A stretch of DNA of 64,000 nt from contig CM060709.1 of assembly GCA_030686995.1 (NCBI GenBank), positions 130,681,873-130,745,872 on the forward strand. The letters are read 5' to 3'. The notes under the pieces were generated by a model, which had not been told where the DNA came from, did not search any database, and saw only the letters and a program-made list of their open reading frames with translations. Below are positions 44,943 to 56,903 of this stretch, one piece after another. This stretch comes from Artemisia argyi. Lineage: Eukaryota; Streptophyta; Magnoliopsida; Asterales; Asteraceae. Numbering within the stretch: the first letter of the stretch is position 1; each line of letters begins with the position of its first letter. The position numbers and the translations under genes were made by a program.

Positions 44943-46392
44943 GCAATGGAATGTGAAAACATAGGTTACAAGTCTTGTATGGGCGGGACTTGCAACTGAA
45001 CTGTTTGACATCACATTTGTTTAGTGGACAGTTTCCCAAAAGCAACGGACATATCACAAGTATGCCTAATTTAGGTATTTGAAAATTTTATCGAACCTCG
45101 GCTAAATATAGACTAGTCACCTATATTTAACCTAGGGACAGTGAAACATAGTCTGACTAACTATGTTCGACTTAAAATTTTCAAATACTGAGAATAGTTG
45201 TACTAGGGTTATGTTCAGATTGATTTCATACTTGAACTCGATAAACCACCAGAATTCTTTAAAACGATCTAGAGACACGATATTGTCTTACCACTCAGCA
45301 AGATCTTAACACCTTATTTGTACTACCTAATTTCATTCTTGAAAGTTTTCATTTATGAGATAATCCCAACTACTATCTTGGGATAGTTATCAATTCTTCT
45401 CTCTTATCCCTTAGAAGTATTATCCTGTTTAGGTCCTAAGGATACCATTCCGTCATAAACCTTTAAAATTTCTTAAAATTTTAAAGCAAACTTGACATCT
45501 CCACCAATATTAATGTTAAGCATATACTACACACTTTTGTTCATCAACATATCACATCATTATCTTCACAACCGTTGCAACCCCAAGCTCATTAACAGAT
45601 CTTGATGCACTTTTAAAGCTCAAATCATCCTTAGTTACACCACAAACACCCTTATAAGCTTTACAAGATTGAATATTCATCTTGTACTTTTGGAACACCA
45701 GTATCATCTCGTAATAAACTACCTTGTAACTCACTGGCTAATTATGAATGTTGTGTTGGGAATTCTTAAGTAGGATGATTTATAATTATTTGAATGGATT
45801 GGGATGCCTTTTTATTTAAATAAATAAATTGTAAATCACCGAACCATAAGTTTATATTCCCCTATTTACATTGTTTGGGATGCCTCTCTATGTAAATAAA
45901 GAATTATAAACAAGTGGGCTTATTTGTATCCTAAATAACATAAGTATGAAGTCAATAAATACTAGGTACAACAACAGATTACCTACTAGACTATGATTGC
46001 AACTACTATCCCAATTTCCATTTATTCGATTCCTATGTCAATTGCTATTGTTGTTCAACTACTATATCAATTGCTATTAATACTTGACAACTATATCAAT
46101 TTCTATTTTACATTCAACTATATCATTTTCTGTACAACTACTATATCAATTTCTATTAATATTCGACTGCTATATCAATTTCCTTTGATATTCGACTATT
46201 ATTTGAATCTCTAGTAATATTCAACTATGTTATCAATCCCTATTGACACACCATATTCTGAGACAAATCAAACTACATCACTGGTAATCACAGACTCTAG
46301 TCCTCATAAGTAACCACACCTTTTCATCGACACCACTCCAACATATAACACACATAGAACATCGGGACGAAGTTCCCTTAAGGGGTAGAGAC
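44943..46392 (+). repeat. Element C interior, right part: repeats and polypurine tract, no genes
   Basis: 45990-46260 holds a tandem field of about 30 bp units (CAACTACTATATCAATTTCTATTAATATTCGA). 45020-45200 has paired words around TATATTTAGCC/CTATATTTAACC. The stretch ends with GACGAAGTTCCCTTAAGGGGTAGAGAC before the LTR, where AAGGGGTAGAG is the likely polypurine tract. The ORFs at 45552-45734 and 45993-46214 are repeat artefacts. Confidence 0.75.
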
Positions 46393-48321
46393 TGTAACAA
46401 TTCGCATTTTCAGGTTAACTTCTATTCCCGAAAATTTCACTATTCATTTTTACTATTCACTTCTAAAATTTTTATTTCATATTCTCGTAAGTTAAACTAT
46501 TTTAATGATAATCCGAGAGTTTGACACTCGTCGGATCATTTCTGCAAAAATCACGAAACCGTGTCCGAGATTTACTTTTAGGTTTAAACGTCATTCCAGC
46601 ATCCCGATATGTCCATAAAACACTATAAACAATACAAATATGATTTTCTCTCGTTTTACGACAATTCCAAAAGTTTTGGAATTTTACGTTTTCTAGTTCA
46701 GCGTTTTACGCGAATTACGCGTTTTAGACCCGCGTTTCCAGTTTTAGCAGCATTTAAGCAACCCGGTAGAACTTGTCACTCATTAAATATGCTAAGATAG
46801 GTTATATTAATAAGTTTTAACATATTTATAAGTTTCATATTTTTAGGATACCCGATTTTAAGTTTCATGACTTAACGACTTACCGTTAGCGATTACCGGG
46901 ACAAAACTCACTCCATAAAAGCAAGATATTATCAAAACACATAACTAGTCATCTAAGATAGGCATTGAACGAAGTTTTAAGCCACATGGGGCATTTTCTT
47001 GGTCACTAAGTTAAGGATAGGAAGCTTACATAGGAAGCTAAACATTTTGCAAGTAAACTTGGCCACTAAGTCTTGGAAAATATCCTAAGTCTCTAACCTC
47101 CTCAAGGAAACTTCCTAGGCACCTTCATAACCTCCTCTTCAAGCTATAAATACAAGCCTAATCCTTTCCTTTCTCTTCATTCCAAACGCCCAACAACAAA
47201 TCCATAAACCATGATCCTTTGATTTCTAAGTTATAAGTTACATACCAAAGTTGAAGGCATAGTTAGTCTCTACATGAATCAAGAGTTTGTTTGGTGATTC
47301 CATGGTTGAATTAGGAGCTACACAAGGTGGTTAGGGGCTGAACACATAAGGTTCTTACAAGGTTAGACCAAGCCTAGCAAGGGTAGTGTTGAAGGATTGG
47401 AAGCTAGGGTTTTCGATTGAAGGATTTAGATCTTGTCTTAGTTCATGAGTTCCCTTTTCATTAAGGCCAAAAGTTGTAAGCAAAACCTAATATACTTTCT
47501 TGTTAAATATCATTTTCATGCTATTTATATGTCATTCATACTATATATTGTCTTGTTATTATGTTCATGATGTATAAAAATTAGTAAAACAAGTTATGGT
47601 ATATATATATATGTTAACTTATGTTAAGATAACAAGAAAACTAGTGACTTTTATGGAGAACCACGACCAAAATAGTATAACTATGATATTGGACACTTAC
47701 CTAATGTTAAATAGGACTTAACATGGAAAACATAGCAATTTGAATCACCTAAAACGAGTACACGAGTCAAAAGTTATAGCCATAAGAATTTAGCGAAACC
47801 AAAACGCCAAACTGCCTAGAAACAACCTGTTAGCATTCTAACTTTTTGAAAGTGGCACTTCTGGTCCGACTCATCAAAAAGTTAAAACACTAAAGTTTTC
47901 CGAAACGACGTTTTCGTTCAGGTACAAAGAAGCTCGAGCCCAGAAAACGCTTTACGAGTGAGATTTTTCTTCAAATTCTTAACAGCCCATTTTTAGACCA
48001 AATGACCATGTAATAGTTATGATTAATTGAAACCAAGAGGTCTAATGACCTAAAGCCAAGACCACAACCATGGCTAAGGCCAAGATTGAGTCTCAAGACC
48101 ATGGAACAATGACCAAGGTCACGGCAAGGCCATGACTAAAGACCATATAAACTTACCTAGGCGAAAACATGAACTATAGAGTTAATGGCAACATAAACAT
48201 CCAATTTGGATCTACTCCATCTGAATAACCACGAGACTCATTGTAATAACAATCTTCATCCAAAAGTAAACTTTCCTAAGTTTATTCAAATATTGGACAT
48301 GTAACTTTTCAGATCAAAACT

Positions 48322-48403
<82 letters not shown>

Positions 48404-49542
48404 TGTGTGTGTATATATATATATTATCAAACACTACAATAGTAGGGAGCCTCATGTGAGGGGTTCATTAAGTAAGCCGTCGAGACGAGTTGTGGATTTA
48501 CGAATTAAAGTGTCCTGGCTCCTCGAACGTTTACTACATGACCTCTGAATTATGTCGGCCCGAACGGTAGTAAGCGATATATAAACTATACATGTTTCAT
48601 AAACCATTTCTTTTCAATGACTTACACTATACTAAGTACTACATCATGGACTAAATGCAAGACATATATAGGCAATTCTTCATATTCTTTACTCCAATCC
48701 TAAGTCGCAACATTCTACAGGTTACTCGTAGAAACCTTCGCGATTCGACCATCACATTCACTACTTGCTATATAACTTAATGTGAGTTCATAGCCCCACT
48801 TTCCATTACTTAATTGTTTTACAAACCCTCGGGGGGAATACATGCTATTTTAAACCGAATACAATGCTTTAAAATTGTATGCTACCTGATTGTTTTATTA
48901 TTACTAAGTACCATCCTTGCTAAATCCAATATCCCTTATTATGAACCATTTAATCACTAGTAATAGTGAGCGCGAATATTGTGAATAGGCCAATTGGGAT
49001 TGACGAATCCCATTTGTTTTGACTAAGTTCAAACAAATGCACTATATTTGAGATTTAGGTATGACAGCAAAGTACTTACCGGGATAACTCCGTCGATTGA
49101 TATTGGTTCCCGTTAACGTTTTGGTGTCATGAGCTTAGTATAATAATAACTGTTTTGTTTTCCAACCATTGGTGTGAGTCTATAGCTCACACTACCAACA
49201 TATTGTGTTCAACCATTAAACAAACTCTATGAATATCACTTAACCTTTGTGTTGACCTCTTAAGCATGTATTTCAGGTCCCTGATGATCAAGGAAGGCAC
49301 GGAAGGACACAGATATTCAAGAGGGCTATAAAATTTATTATCATTCGAAAACTCATTTAATGTAATTTGTAAACATGGAACCATCTGGGACCTCATTTTA
49401 TAATCTCTAATATTTATATAATTTGAATGATAAATCTTTTAAAATGACTCAATTATAGTTCATTTTCCATTATTGTGACTATTATGCCGTCGAGTAACAC
49501 CCAGTTTGAATTCCGCTGCATCATTGAATTGGGGGTGTTACA
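46393..49542 (+). repeat. 3' LTR of element C
   Basis: 3150 bp. It keeps the ancestral arrangement at the AT-rich site (complex TATA/TATG microsatellite at 48321-48425) and lacks the inverted duplication of the 5' LTR. Confidence 0.93.
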
Positions 49543-50343
49543 AGATTGATCATTTGAAGGTTGAGTGAGTTGTTGAACATTAGAGACAAAGGCAAGGGAC
49601 TCATTTGTTGTTGATGGATTGAGCTTTTCTCGCATTAACCGATCATAAGCTGCATGTTTCTCATGTTGTTGGAGATATGCATAGAGTTGTTCATGATTAG
49701 TATGTCTGAGACTTTGTTGAGTTTAACAGCTGTGACAAACCTATCCCATTCCGGTGCCATGTTATTCACGAATTTTGAGATAAGCTGAATGTTGGGCATT
49801 GTCATCTTGATGGCTCTCATGTCATTGACCAGCTTGTGAAATCTGACATAGTAGTCAGTGATGCTTTCACCTGGGTTCATTTTGAAGTGCTCAAATTCAT
49901 CATATAGCTGACACTCCCGATCCTCTTTAGTTAACCCAGACCTTGCAAGAAGCATCTTCACATTATCCCAAACAGCTTTGGCTTCTGTGTTGAAGTTGAT
50001 AAGTTTGTAGACATCTTTAGGAAGCCCTTGAATGACAATATTCGATGCTTTGATGTCGGCATCATAGCGTTTCTTTTCTTCATCTGACAGTTCATTGTAG
50101 GTACGAGGTCTATCTGGACCAACTGCAGCAGGTTGGTCATCAGTAGCTGCGATTGTGTCTCTAGTTGTGCCCATTCGAAAAGGTCCTTCATCAATGGATT
50201 TCAATATGTTCACACCGTTTTTCCTTACCCAAACAGTAAAGACGAATCCTTTGTGCCCATGATTCATAGTCAGTTCTATCCAGCATAGGACGACGAGTGT
50301 CCGACCCTGCAGCCTGAATGTCATCAGAGGAAGTGCTTGCCAT
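49543..50343 (-). pseudogene. gag: Copia Gag N-terminal half of element D
   Basis: The start is chosen at the ATG at 50343 (minus), which gives MASTSSDDIQAAGSDTRRPM and DRTDYESWAQRIRLYC, the usual copia gag opening. A frameshift near 50215-50230 moves to the frame containing GPFRMGTTRD. The UBN2-type gag domain follows (VIQGLPKDVYKLI, AKAVWDNVKMLL, CQLYDEFEHFKMNPGESI, YVRFHKLVNDM). The frame is then cut by element C and continues at 33885. Gag packages the RNA; this copy is disrupted. Confidence 0.88.
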
Positions 50344-51302
50344 TCTTGTGGAAAGTAAGTAAGTGTTAGTACCAGGCTTGAAACATAAGTGAATTTAGTG
50401 TATTGTTGCAACAAGTCAAATCACAACAACTCAACAAATACCAAGTCGAGTCGTAAGATAATCCTCACAACGTCAAGTTACTGTCGAGTTGGTCGTAACA
50501 ACTTAAGTCTCAACAGCGCACAAGTTTCACTAAAGTTCTTGAACCAAGTCACTAACACCACTCTACAACTTGTCATAAATACTATCAGCTTGCAACGTGC
50601 AAACCAATTAGCTCAAATCTGAACAACTCGCTAAGTACACCAACTCACTACTAGTATCAACTCGCTGGAACAGTAATATCAACTCGCTGAAACAATAACC
50701 TTAAATCGCTAGGTAGACCAAATCGCTAGACAAGATCAACCCTCTAGATCTGGTTAACTCGCTACACACTGTAAAAACTCGCTACCAACCTCAACTCGCT
50801 AGAACCAAAACCTCAACTCTCTGGAACAGTATACGCAAAGACAACTCGCTAAGACAGGAATCAACTCGCTAGAAGTAGTAACTCGCTAAACAGATCAAAC
50901 CTCTAGTTATGCCAACTCGCTGGCTACTCAGCTCGCTAGGCTAATAAGACAGAAACGTCACTGTCTAGCGTTTTGTCTTAATGTCCAAAAATAGCAACCC
51001 GCCAAACCTCTAACCTCAACTCGCTACACTGAACTGCCAACTCTCTACCAGAGATTAGCAACTCGCTAGCAAGAAATAACACACGAATTACTTCCAAACT
51101 CCACAATAATGATGATATTGTTTAACTAAAAGTTACACTCGATGCCTACACCACTACTAGATACGAAAGTACAAGAAAATACACAAAAACAACACCTAAC
51201 GAGATTAAACAAGTGTGAAATCTACAAACTATATTCGAACCATGCTAAACACACAAACCAATCAATAAATCCGAGCATACCACGAATCCTAGGATAGAAC
51301 CA
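50344..51302 (-). promoter_or_regulatory. Long leader of copia element D with AACTCGCT motif array
   Basis: This is a leader of about 960 bp between the primer site and the gag ATG. On plus, about 50620-51070 holds 12 exact AACTCGCT words, usually CAACTCGCTAGA, plus variants (AAATCGCT, AACTCTCT, AGCTCGCT), spaced irregularly by about 15-100 bp. In the RNA these read AGCGAGTT. No ORF of note. Confidence 0.7.
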
Positions 51303-51317
51303 TGGCTCTTGATACCA
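51303..51317 (-). other. Primer binding site of copia element D (initiator tRNA-Met)
   Basis: The minus strand reads TGGTATCAAGAGCCA, complementary to initiator tRNA-Met with one extra base, as is common in plant copia elements. Confidence 0.85.
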
Positions 51318-51319
51318 AT

Positions 51320-51689
51320 TCTAGTATACTCTAATATGAGAACATGGATGGTTAAGTGTTAAGGTTGATTTAGGTATAGATTTCTAGTGAGAAGTTAGAG
51401 AGTGAAAGTGATGTGGGAACCTTGAGAGAAAAAGAGATGAATATTAGATTGCAAATGAAGGTCCAACCCTTTCCCATGGGTGGGAAAGGGTATATATAGT
51501 TACAATAGAAACGCCCCTTGAAACGGGCTGTAGAGCGGGCTGACAGTGGGTAAAGACCCGACCCGACTCCACAAATACTAACTAATACTACACTACGTAC
51601 TAACTAATATGATAATTACTACGAGCTACAATGTGCTAAACCATACTCGGGGTGACCGAGTCTTCATATGAATAATCGTATTCCTAACA
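51320..51689 (-). repeat. 5' LTR of copia element D
   Basis: On minus it starts TGTTAGGAATACGATT at 51689. A TATA box (ACTATATATACC) lies at about 51490-51502, followed by transcribed leader. The end next to the primer site is uncertain within about 30 bp. The downstream part contains CTCTAACTTCTCACTAG. No matching 3' LTR was found. Confidence 0.7.
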
Positions 51690-53080
51690 CTCCTCTATAC
51701 AGAAAAATGCAACATTTTTCTTTTCCTCGTCACTAAGGACCAAATCTGAAGAAAAAAAATGTTTTAACTATGGTTAACTTTTTAACTACAACCATAATAC
51801 AATATGTACCTTTTTAACGCAATTACACGAGACATAAATGTGTTAATATGAATGTATTTATACATAAATGTGTTAACATTTCAATACAACTATTCAATAC
51901 ATTATCATTAAGCAATTAGCAAGACAACAACAATGTTGCAAATTTTTGCTACATAAGTGGATAGGGCTAAATTTCTTTTTTGCACAACTTAACATGACTT
52001 TGGGGAAGATATACATTCAAAACTTCTCAACATTACTATGGCTAAATTTTTATTTGCCGGACACCAGACTTTCAACTATACTTATCGTTTAATTGTTGTC
52101 ACCATAAGGTCGATAGTGCATGTGTTTCTTAGATCAATCAATGACTTTTATAATACGAAATTAGAGAACTAACCTCAAAGTTTAAGTTTGCATAATTTCG
52201 AAAGATGAGCTATAGTTGCAGTGTTACTTTAATACTTTTATGTGTATGTGCTTATTATGCTTTCAAAGTTTCAATAAAAAGCATTAAAGGATGTCGAATC
52301 TTGTACACTAAAACTAATTACTCTATCATTTGATGTTTTGGTGGATAATAATAAGAGAAAAGGGACAAATTTTGTAGGATATATATAGCAAGTTGGGTAT
52401 TTTGTTTGGCTATTCTTTAATTTTAAGATGTGCTAATGGGTCGTTTGGGTTAACGCTTGTGGGTCCGGTTTAAGTTGTTTGAGTGGGGGCTAGCGAAGGC
52501 CTGCATATGGTTTATATGTTCATTTTTTGTGTTCTAGTCTAGTTTGTAGGTCCATTTGTTCCTAACAGTACACTTGTGAGTCAAACAAATTTGATGGAAA
52601 AGCAATACACTTTTCTAAATGGACCAATTTGGCAAATCATACAGAGTGTTTTTGGAATAGTGGTTATAGAACCAATAGCTACATTATTAAATTCAAAGTT
52701 ATTGTGAGGAATTCTTGAGAGCTAATTTCATGGTGCGCAAATGCACTTTGCTAAAAGGACTAATTTGGTGATCATACAGAGCGTGTTTGAAATAGGGGAT
52801 CTCACACTTACCTACCATTGATATAGCAAAACCTTTTCATAAATATTACAACCATACAAAGTGGCTAGTGCTCCAACAAAAAATGGCAGACACATGACTC
52901 TTTACTAAAAACTGATATGCAAATGTATAGTATCTATATGAAGTGAAGCTACAAAAGTACATATAAGACCTTGAGTCTTAAGTAGGCCAAATATGCATTT
53001 TGGCACTATTAAAATATTTTTTTTTTACATGTACATGACCTACACAAGATCTTGATATAAATTTAGAAAAAATATATTTA
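51690..53080. other. No gene seen; two related direct repeats
   Basis: AT-rich. 52605-52660 and 52745-52800 are related (TTTGCTAAAAGGACTAATTTGGTGATCATACAGAGCGTGTTTGAAATAG and variants). 52430-52520 has GGGTCGTTTGGGTTAA-type words common in plant intron or intergenic repeats. Nothing coding. Confidence 0.5.
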
Positions 53081-53086
53081 ACACTA

Positions 53087-53205
53087 TACCAGGGGGAGTG
53101 TCTTGCAATCAAAATCTGGATGGAGCATCCACCATTTCCCACACTTGTTGCACTGCACCCCTTCATGAGCAGGCTTATGGCGCGGACCACTTTTTTTCTA
53201 CGTTA
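53087..53205 (-). pseudogene. Zinc-ribbon-like exon remnant
   Basis: The minus-strand frame KPAHEGVQCNKCGKWWMLHP, then a stop soon after KTLPLV, shows a Cys-x2-Cys zinc motif. Two families fit: the C-terminal zinc ribbon of RPA1-like proteins, favoured because RPA1-like exons lie nearby on the same strand, or a CW-type zinc finger (C-x2-C-x-K-W). Only two of four Cys are visible in this exon. It lies downstream of the putative RPA1-like C-terminus, so the order is odd. Confidence 0.35.
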
Positions 53206-53597
53206 CAAAAGGAGATCAAAATTCTGTGATAACAAATAACAATTCAAAACGGCTTCAGGGTGACTGGACATCTATTTTTGTGATTGCAATATTAAAAAAA
53301 TAAGACAATAGTGTTTGGCAAAAGATGAAAATAAAGTTTATCAAATGGTAACATGATAATGGTAAACTGAGAACAAAAGTTATAAGAACAAAAATATTGA
53401 TCCTCTATTCAATACTCTTTCATCATCTGCAACAAAGTAATAAAAATATCCAACGGAACAATAACATGTGTTGTTGAAGCGGCATACCCAATTCAACATA
53501 ACCAATCAAACAAATATTAAACATGAAGTACCAAAAAAAAAAGTTCAGGGGATCATAATTATTCAAAGGTTAAAACTTAAAGATATTTAGAGTGGGT

Positions 53598-53775
53598 TCA
53601 ATCCTTCTCGCCTATTTGGTCAATAAGCTGCTTCTTTGTGTTTGAGCCTGCGTCTCCCAGCACACCATCTCCATTACATTTGTTGGTGGAACTCTTGTCG
53701 TTAGGAGTACTTGTAATGCTTTTCAAAAGTTCGGAGGGGGTCCCATTATCATCTGTGCTCCTAAAAAGGATGGAT
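53598..53775 (-). pseudogene. Possible C-terminal exon of the RPA1-like remnant
   Basis: Minus-strand reading STDDNGTPSELLKSITSTPN continues in Ser/Asn/Lys-rich sequence to IDQIGEKD and a stop. Low-complexity hydrophilic C-termini of this kind are usual in plant RPA1-like proteins. There is no domain to anchor it, so the assignment rests on position and strand. Confidence 0.35.
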
Positions 53776-53876
53776 GAATATATTAAACAAATGTACATGT
53801 ACATATATTAACACCATTCAGGGTATTTACTGTCCTAATAAAAAAACATCTTTTCACTTTGTTTAAAGTAGGTAAT

Positions 53877-54184
53877 TTTTAGCCTCGCTATTTTATTAAG
53901 ATAACGTCACACAAGTGAAATGGACCAGATATGTAGCTAGTAGTAACTTCAGGGACTATTAGTGGTCATTAGGCAAACTTATTATGTAATGAGCCTATAA
54001 ATACCCCTCATGACTCTCCATGAGGGGTGTGGGAAATTGTGTATCTTTTACTTTCATCTTAATATTATCCATTTTCTTCACCCTCTCTCTACTTTCTCTC
54101 TCTAAAACCAAACATGGATTTCATCTATAATCACCAACCTCGACCTCCCGAACCACATGAATCATGCATATTTTCGGTCCTACA
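53877..54184 (+). repeat. 5' LTR of element E
   Basis: It contains CCTATAAATACCCC as TATA box and ends CGGTCCTACA. A small ATG-containing stretch near its 3' end (ATGGATTTCATC) is present in both LTRs. Confidence 0.92.
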
Positions 54185-56903
54185 ATTGGTATCGGAGCTC
54201 ACGGTGTTTGTTTTGATGATTTTTTTTGTGGTTCGAATACTGTTTTGAAGCTACTTTTACACGTTTTTTTGAATCCGAGAATTTTTTTTTCTCTCATCTT
54301 TTTTGGGTAAAGTTTCTTAGCAGTTTTATACAATAGTTTTGTGTATCCCATGGTCAAAAGTCAAAGTTTGGTGCTTTATTGTCCATCCAGCAGCTTTCTT
54401 GTTAACTGCTATCATTTATGTGATTTTTGTCCATACTCGTAAATATTGTGGTAAAAAAGGGTCAAAACATGGTCGGAAATTCATCGAAAAATTCATCGGA
54501 AACTGGAAAATGGGTTGCCAGAATCTAATCGGAATTTCTTGTATAAGAAATCTCGATATGTACCTGTTTTCGAGAACGTGAGTAGTTTTCGAGAACACAA
54601 AACCCCTAAAATTATCGAAATCATGTTCTCGATAACCATGATCTCGATAAACCATGTTCTCGAAAAATTCAAAGTTTCGAAATTAAAAGTTTACAAAGTT
54701 TCGCAAAAACAAGACTTACCAATTTTCGAAATTTTTGTAAAAAGTTTCGCAAACACAATTTGCAAAGTTTCGAAAACAGTATAGAAGTAAGATGAAGGAG
54801 AGACTTAGACCTCGGCCATGACCAAACCAAATACCAAAAAACTCATGGTGACCTCAGTCTTTAACATCATCAGTCCATGGCAAAAGAAAAATAAAAGAAA
54901 GGAAATGCAAGCCGAGCCAACAACAAATTACCAGAATCAACAACTATCCTTATCCCAACAAAAATCAACATCAACATACACTAAACTCCTCACCATCTCT
55001 ACATAAAAACTCAACTCCAAAAAGGTAAATATACAAGAGATCTCAGTTAGTTCAACTTTTCCACAATCTTTCCAAGATTTTTTTAGTTGAACATGACACC
55101 ATCATCCGTTCTGTTTTAAAATCAAAAATGAAAAAAACAATAATGAACAACCTACCTGAAGCCGTCAACATGCCCTTGAAACCGAATACTTTGTCATTCC
55201 TCTTTCGTGGTGGTTTAAAGGTGATTATGAGACTCGTGGTAATGAGATTCGTGGTAATTATGTTGAAGAGATGACCGTGTTTGATATATGGTGAATTACT
55301 CGGACTTAATTGATGAATGGGTTTTTGATTCAATGAGATTGATGAGAATTATTTTTTTGAGTTTGAGAGATGTTTGAGGAGTGGAGCGTGTGTGGTAGGC
55401 GGATTACTTTTATCTAGTATGATTAGGGTTGTGGTAAGTGAGGATTATTAGAGGTATATCATTATTCTGGATCAGGTGTATTTCTTCTATGGGCTGCTGA
55501 TCCGAATTTTTCTTGGGCTGAGATGGTATAACGAATGATGGACTATGTGTTATTTATTCGACTCACATGATGGGCTACTACATACTGAGTAATCAAAAAT
55601 GTGTTATCCGACATCTTGATTACACATTTTTTGATAATTTGATAAAGTGAGTGGTATTTTGGTGTTATAATTTTCACGGGGATACATCGTTCACGGCTAG
55701 AATTGCTTCGTTTAACAAAAATGACTACGGGGTTTTTGTACGGTATTATTGATTTGACTTTGAAGTGACATTTCAAAATGTGTACTTATTTATCTCAAAG
55801 TGTAGGGGTGGTTGGATGCATGACTTTCGAAGATACTTGTTTGTGCATTCACGGGAAATGATAGTGATTAAGACTTGGATTATCTAGTTATACCCGCTGT
55901 AAGGAGTTACATTGTAGTGCTCACAGGTTATAGCTATCACTTTAAGGAGTTACATTGTAGTACTCAGTGTCACACGCAGTTGTGGATAGTTCAAGAGGCG
56001 GAGAGTTCATATACTATTTGTTGTCTTGAGTATATATCTCTATCTATGCTTAAAGGAGTTACGTTGTAGTGCTCAGTATAGGTTCTTAGTCACACCATCG
56101 TACAAGATTAAGTCACAAGATGGGATGTTTACTTCATTTTCAAGTTGGTCATATCGGGTTATCTCCATATGTGGGCATAGCCGGTGAATTACAAGGAGGT
56201 TCGTTTAAAGGTTGATTTGAGAGAATAGTATTGAGAGTATATTTATGCGACATATACTCACAAATTATGCTTTCATGGTCTATCTATATTGCATCAGAAG
56301 TGTAAAGTACGGGTAATTATGGCATGTACACAAAATAGTATGATGATTTCGATAAATCACAACCATCAGGAGGGAGAAGAACATGCCAAAAGAAGTAGTG
56401 TTTCATCTCTAGTATGTTGGTTGTTCAAGGGAATTGTGTTTACACTGGAACCGAAGAAGTACTAATGATGTGTACATCGGAGCGTATTACCAACCTTCTG
56501 TGCAATGTTATGTGAGTTATATTGTCATGATGCTCCCTGAACGACAACCATGTGCCTACACTTATGAATCTACTTTATCCGCTGCGTGATGAAAAGAGAG
56601 TCGTCGGTTCAGGAGGGAGCAGGAAAAAGTAAGAAAAGGCTCACTAGTTAGGAGGAAGTAATAACCTAACTAGACCATTACAGTTGAAGTTCAGAGCTAC
56701 AAAGACCTTTGCCGTCAGTGTCAAAGATCAAACGCCGAGATCGTCGGAAGAGAGAACTTCAAGTCTGCCTCAGTATCTAGACTACAGAGACTCTGCGCTT
56801 CAACAACGTCAACATAGTTTACTATTGTTGTAATTTTACATTGTTAATGTATTTATATGTCTCATTGTAACCATTCACGTGTGACGATATCTTGGAGGGA
56901 GAT
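54185..56903 (+). other. Interior of element E, no recognised protein
   Basis: 54540-54785 is crowded with TTCTCGA and AAGTTTCG words. 54820-55400 has features of a captured gene fragment on minus (an ORF at 55333-55052 with no known domain). 55895-56080 has three copies of AAGGAGTTACATTGTAGTGCTCA. 56580-56830 is AG-rich and resembles the 3' ends of copia elements. None of the ORFs (54339-54581, 54515-54784, 55543-55776) shows a motif I recognise. Confidence 0.6.

Larger units (their letters stand above)
33886..49542 (+). mobile_element. Element C: non-autonomous LTR retrotransposon inserted in copia gag
   Basis: LTRs at 33886-37468 and 46393-49542 both start TGTAACAATTCGCATTTTCAGG and end GGGGGTGTTACA. 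The target duplication is AGATT at 33881-33885 and 49543-49547. There is a tRNA-Met primer site after the left LTR and a purine-rich AAGGGGTAGAG just before the right LTR. Without nested element B it is about 9.1 kb, of which only 2.3 kb is interior, and that interior is repeats without any gag or pol. The LTR style matches gypsy chromovirus-like elements (inference). The family also supplies the solo LTR at 15270. Confidence 0.93.
26599..51689 (-). mobile_element. Ty1/copia retrotransposon D, inactivated and split by element C
   Basis: Minus-strand order is 5' LTR (51689 to about 51320), primer site, leader with a motif array, gag (50343 to 49543, then 33885 to 33647 after the insertion), nucleocapsid and long coiled coil (33646-30764), protease, integrase, RT and RNase H (ending 26599). 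Integrase before RT defines Ty1/copia. At least four in-frame stops or frameshifts break the polyprotein. Without element C the part up to the pol stop is about 9.4 kb. Confidence 0.88.

Noticed and set aside
53087..53205. CW-domain chromatin reader gene
   Set aside because: C-x2-C-x-K-W fits the CW start, but the frame stops early and the later Cys are missing; nearby RPA1-like exons offer another reading. Kept only as a zinc-ribbon-like remnant.
55052..55333. 93-codon minus ORF in element E as a captured gene
   Set aside because: No recognisable domain, no clear splice sites, AT-rich; left as unassigned interior.
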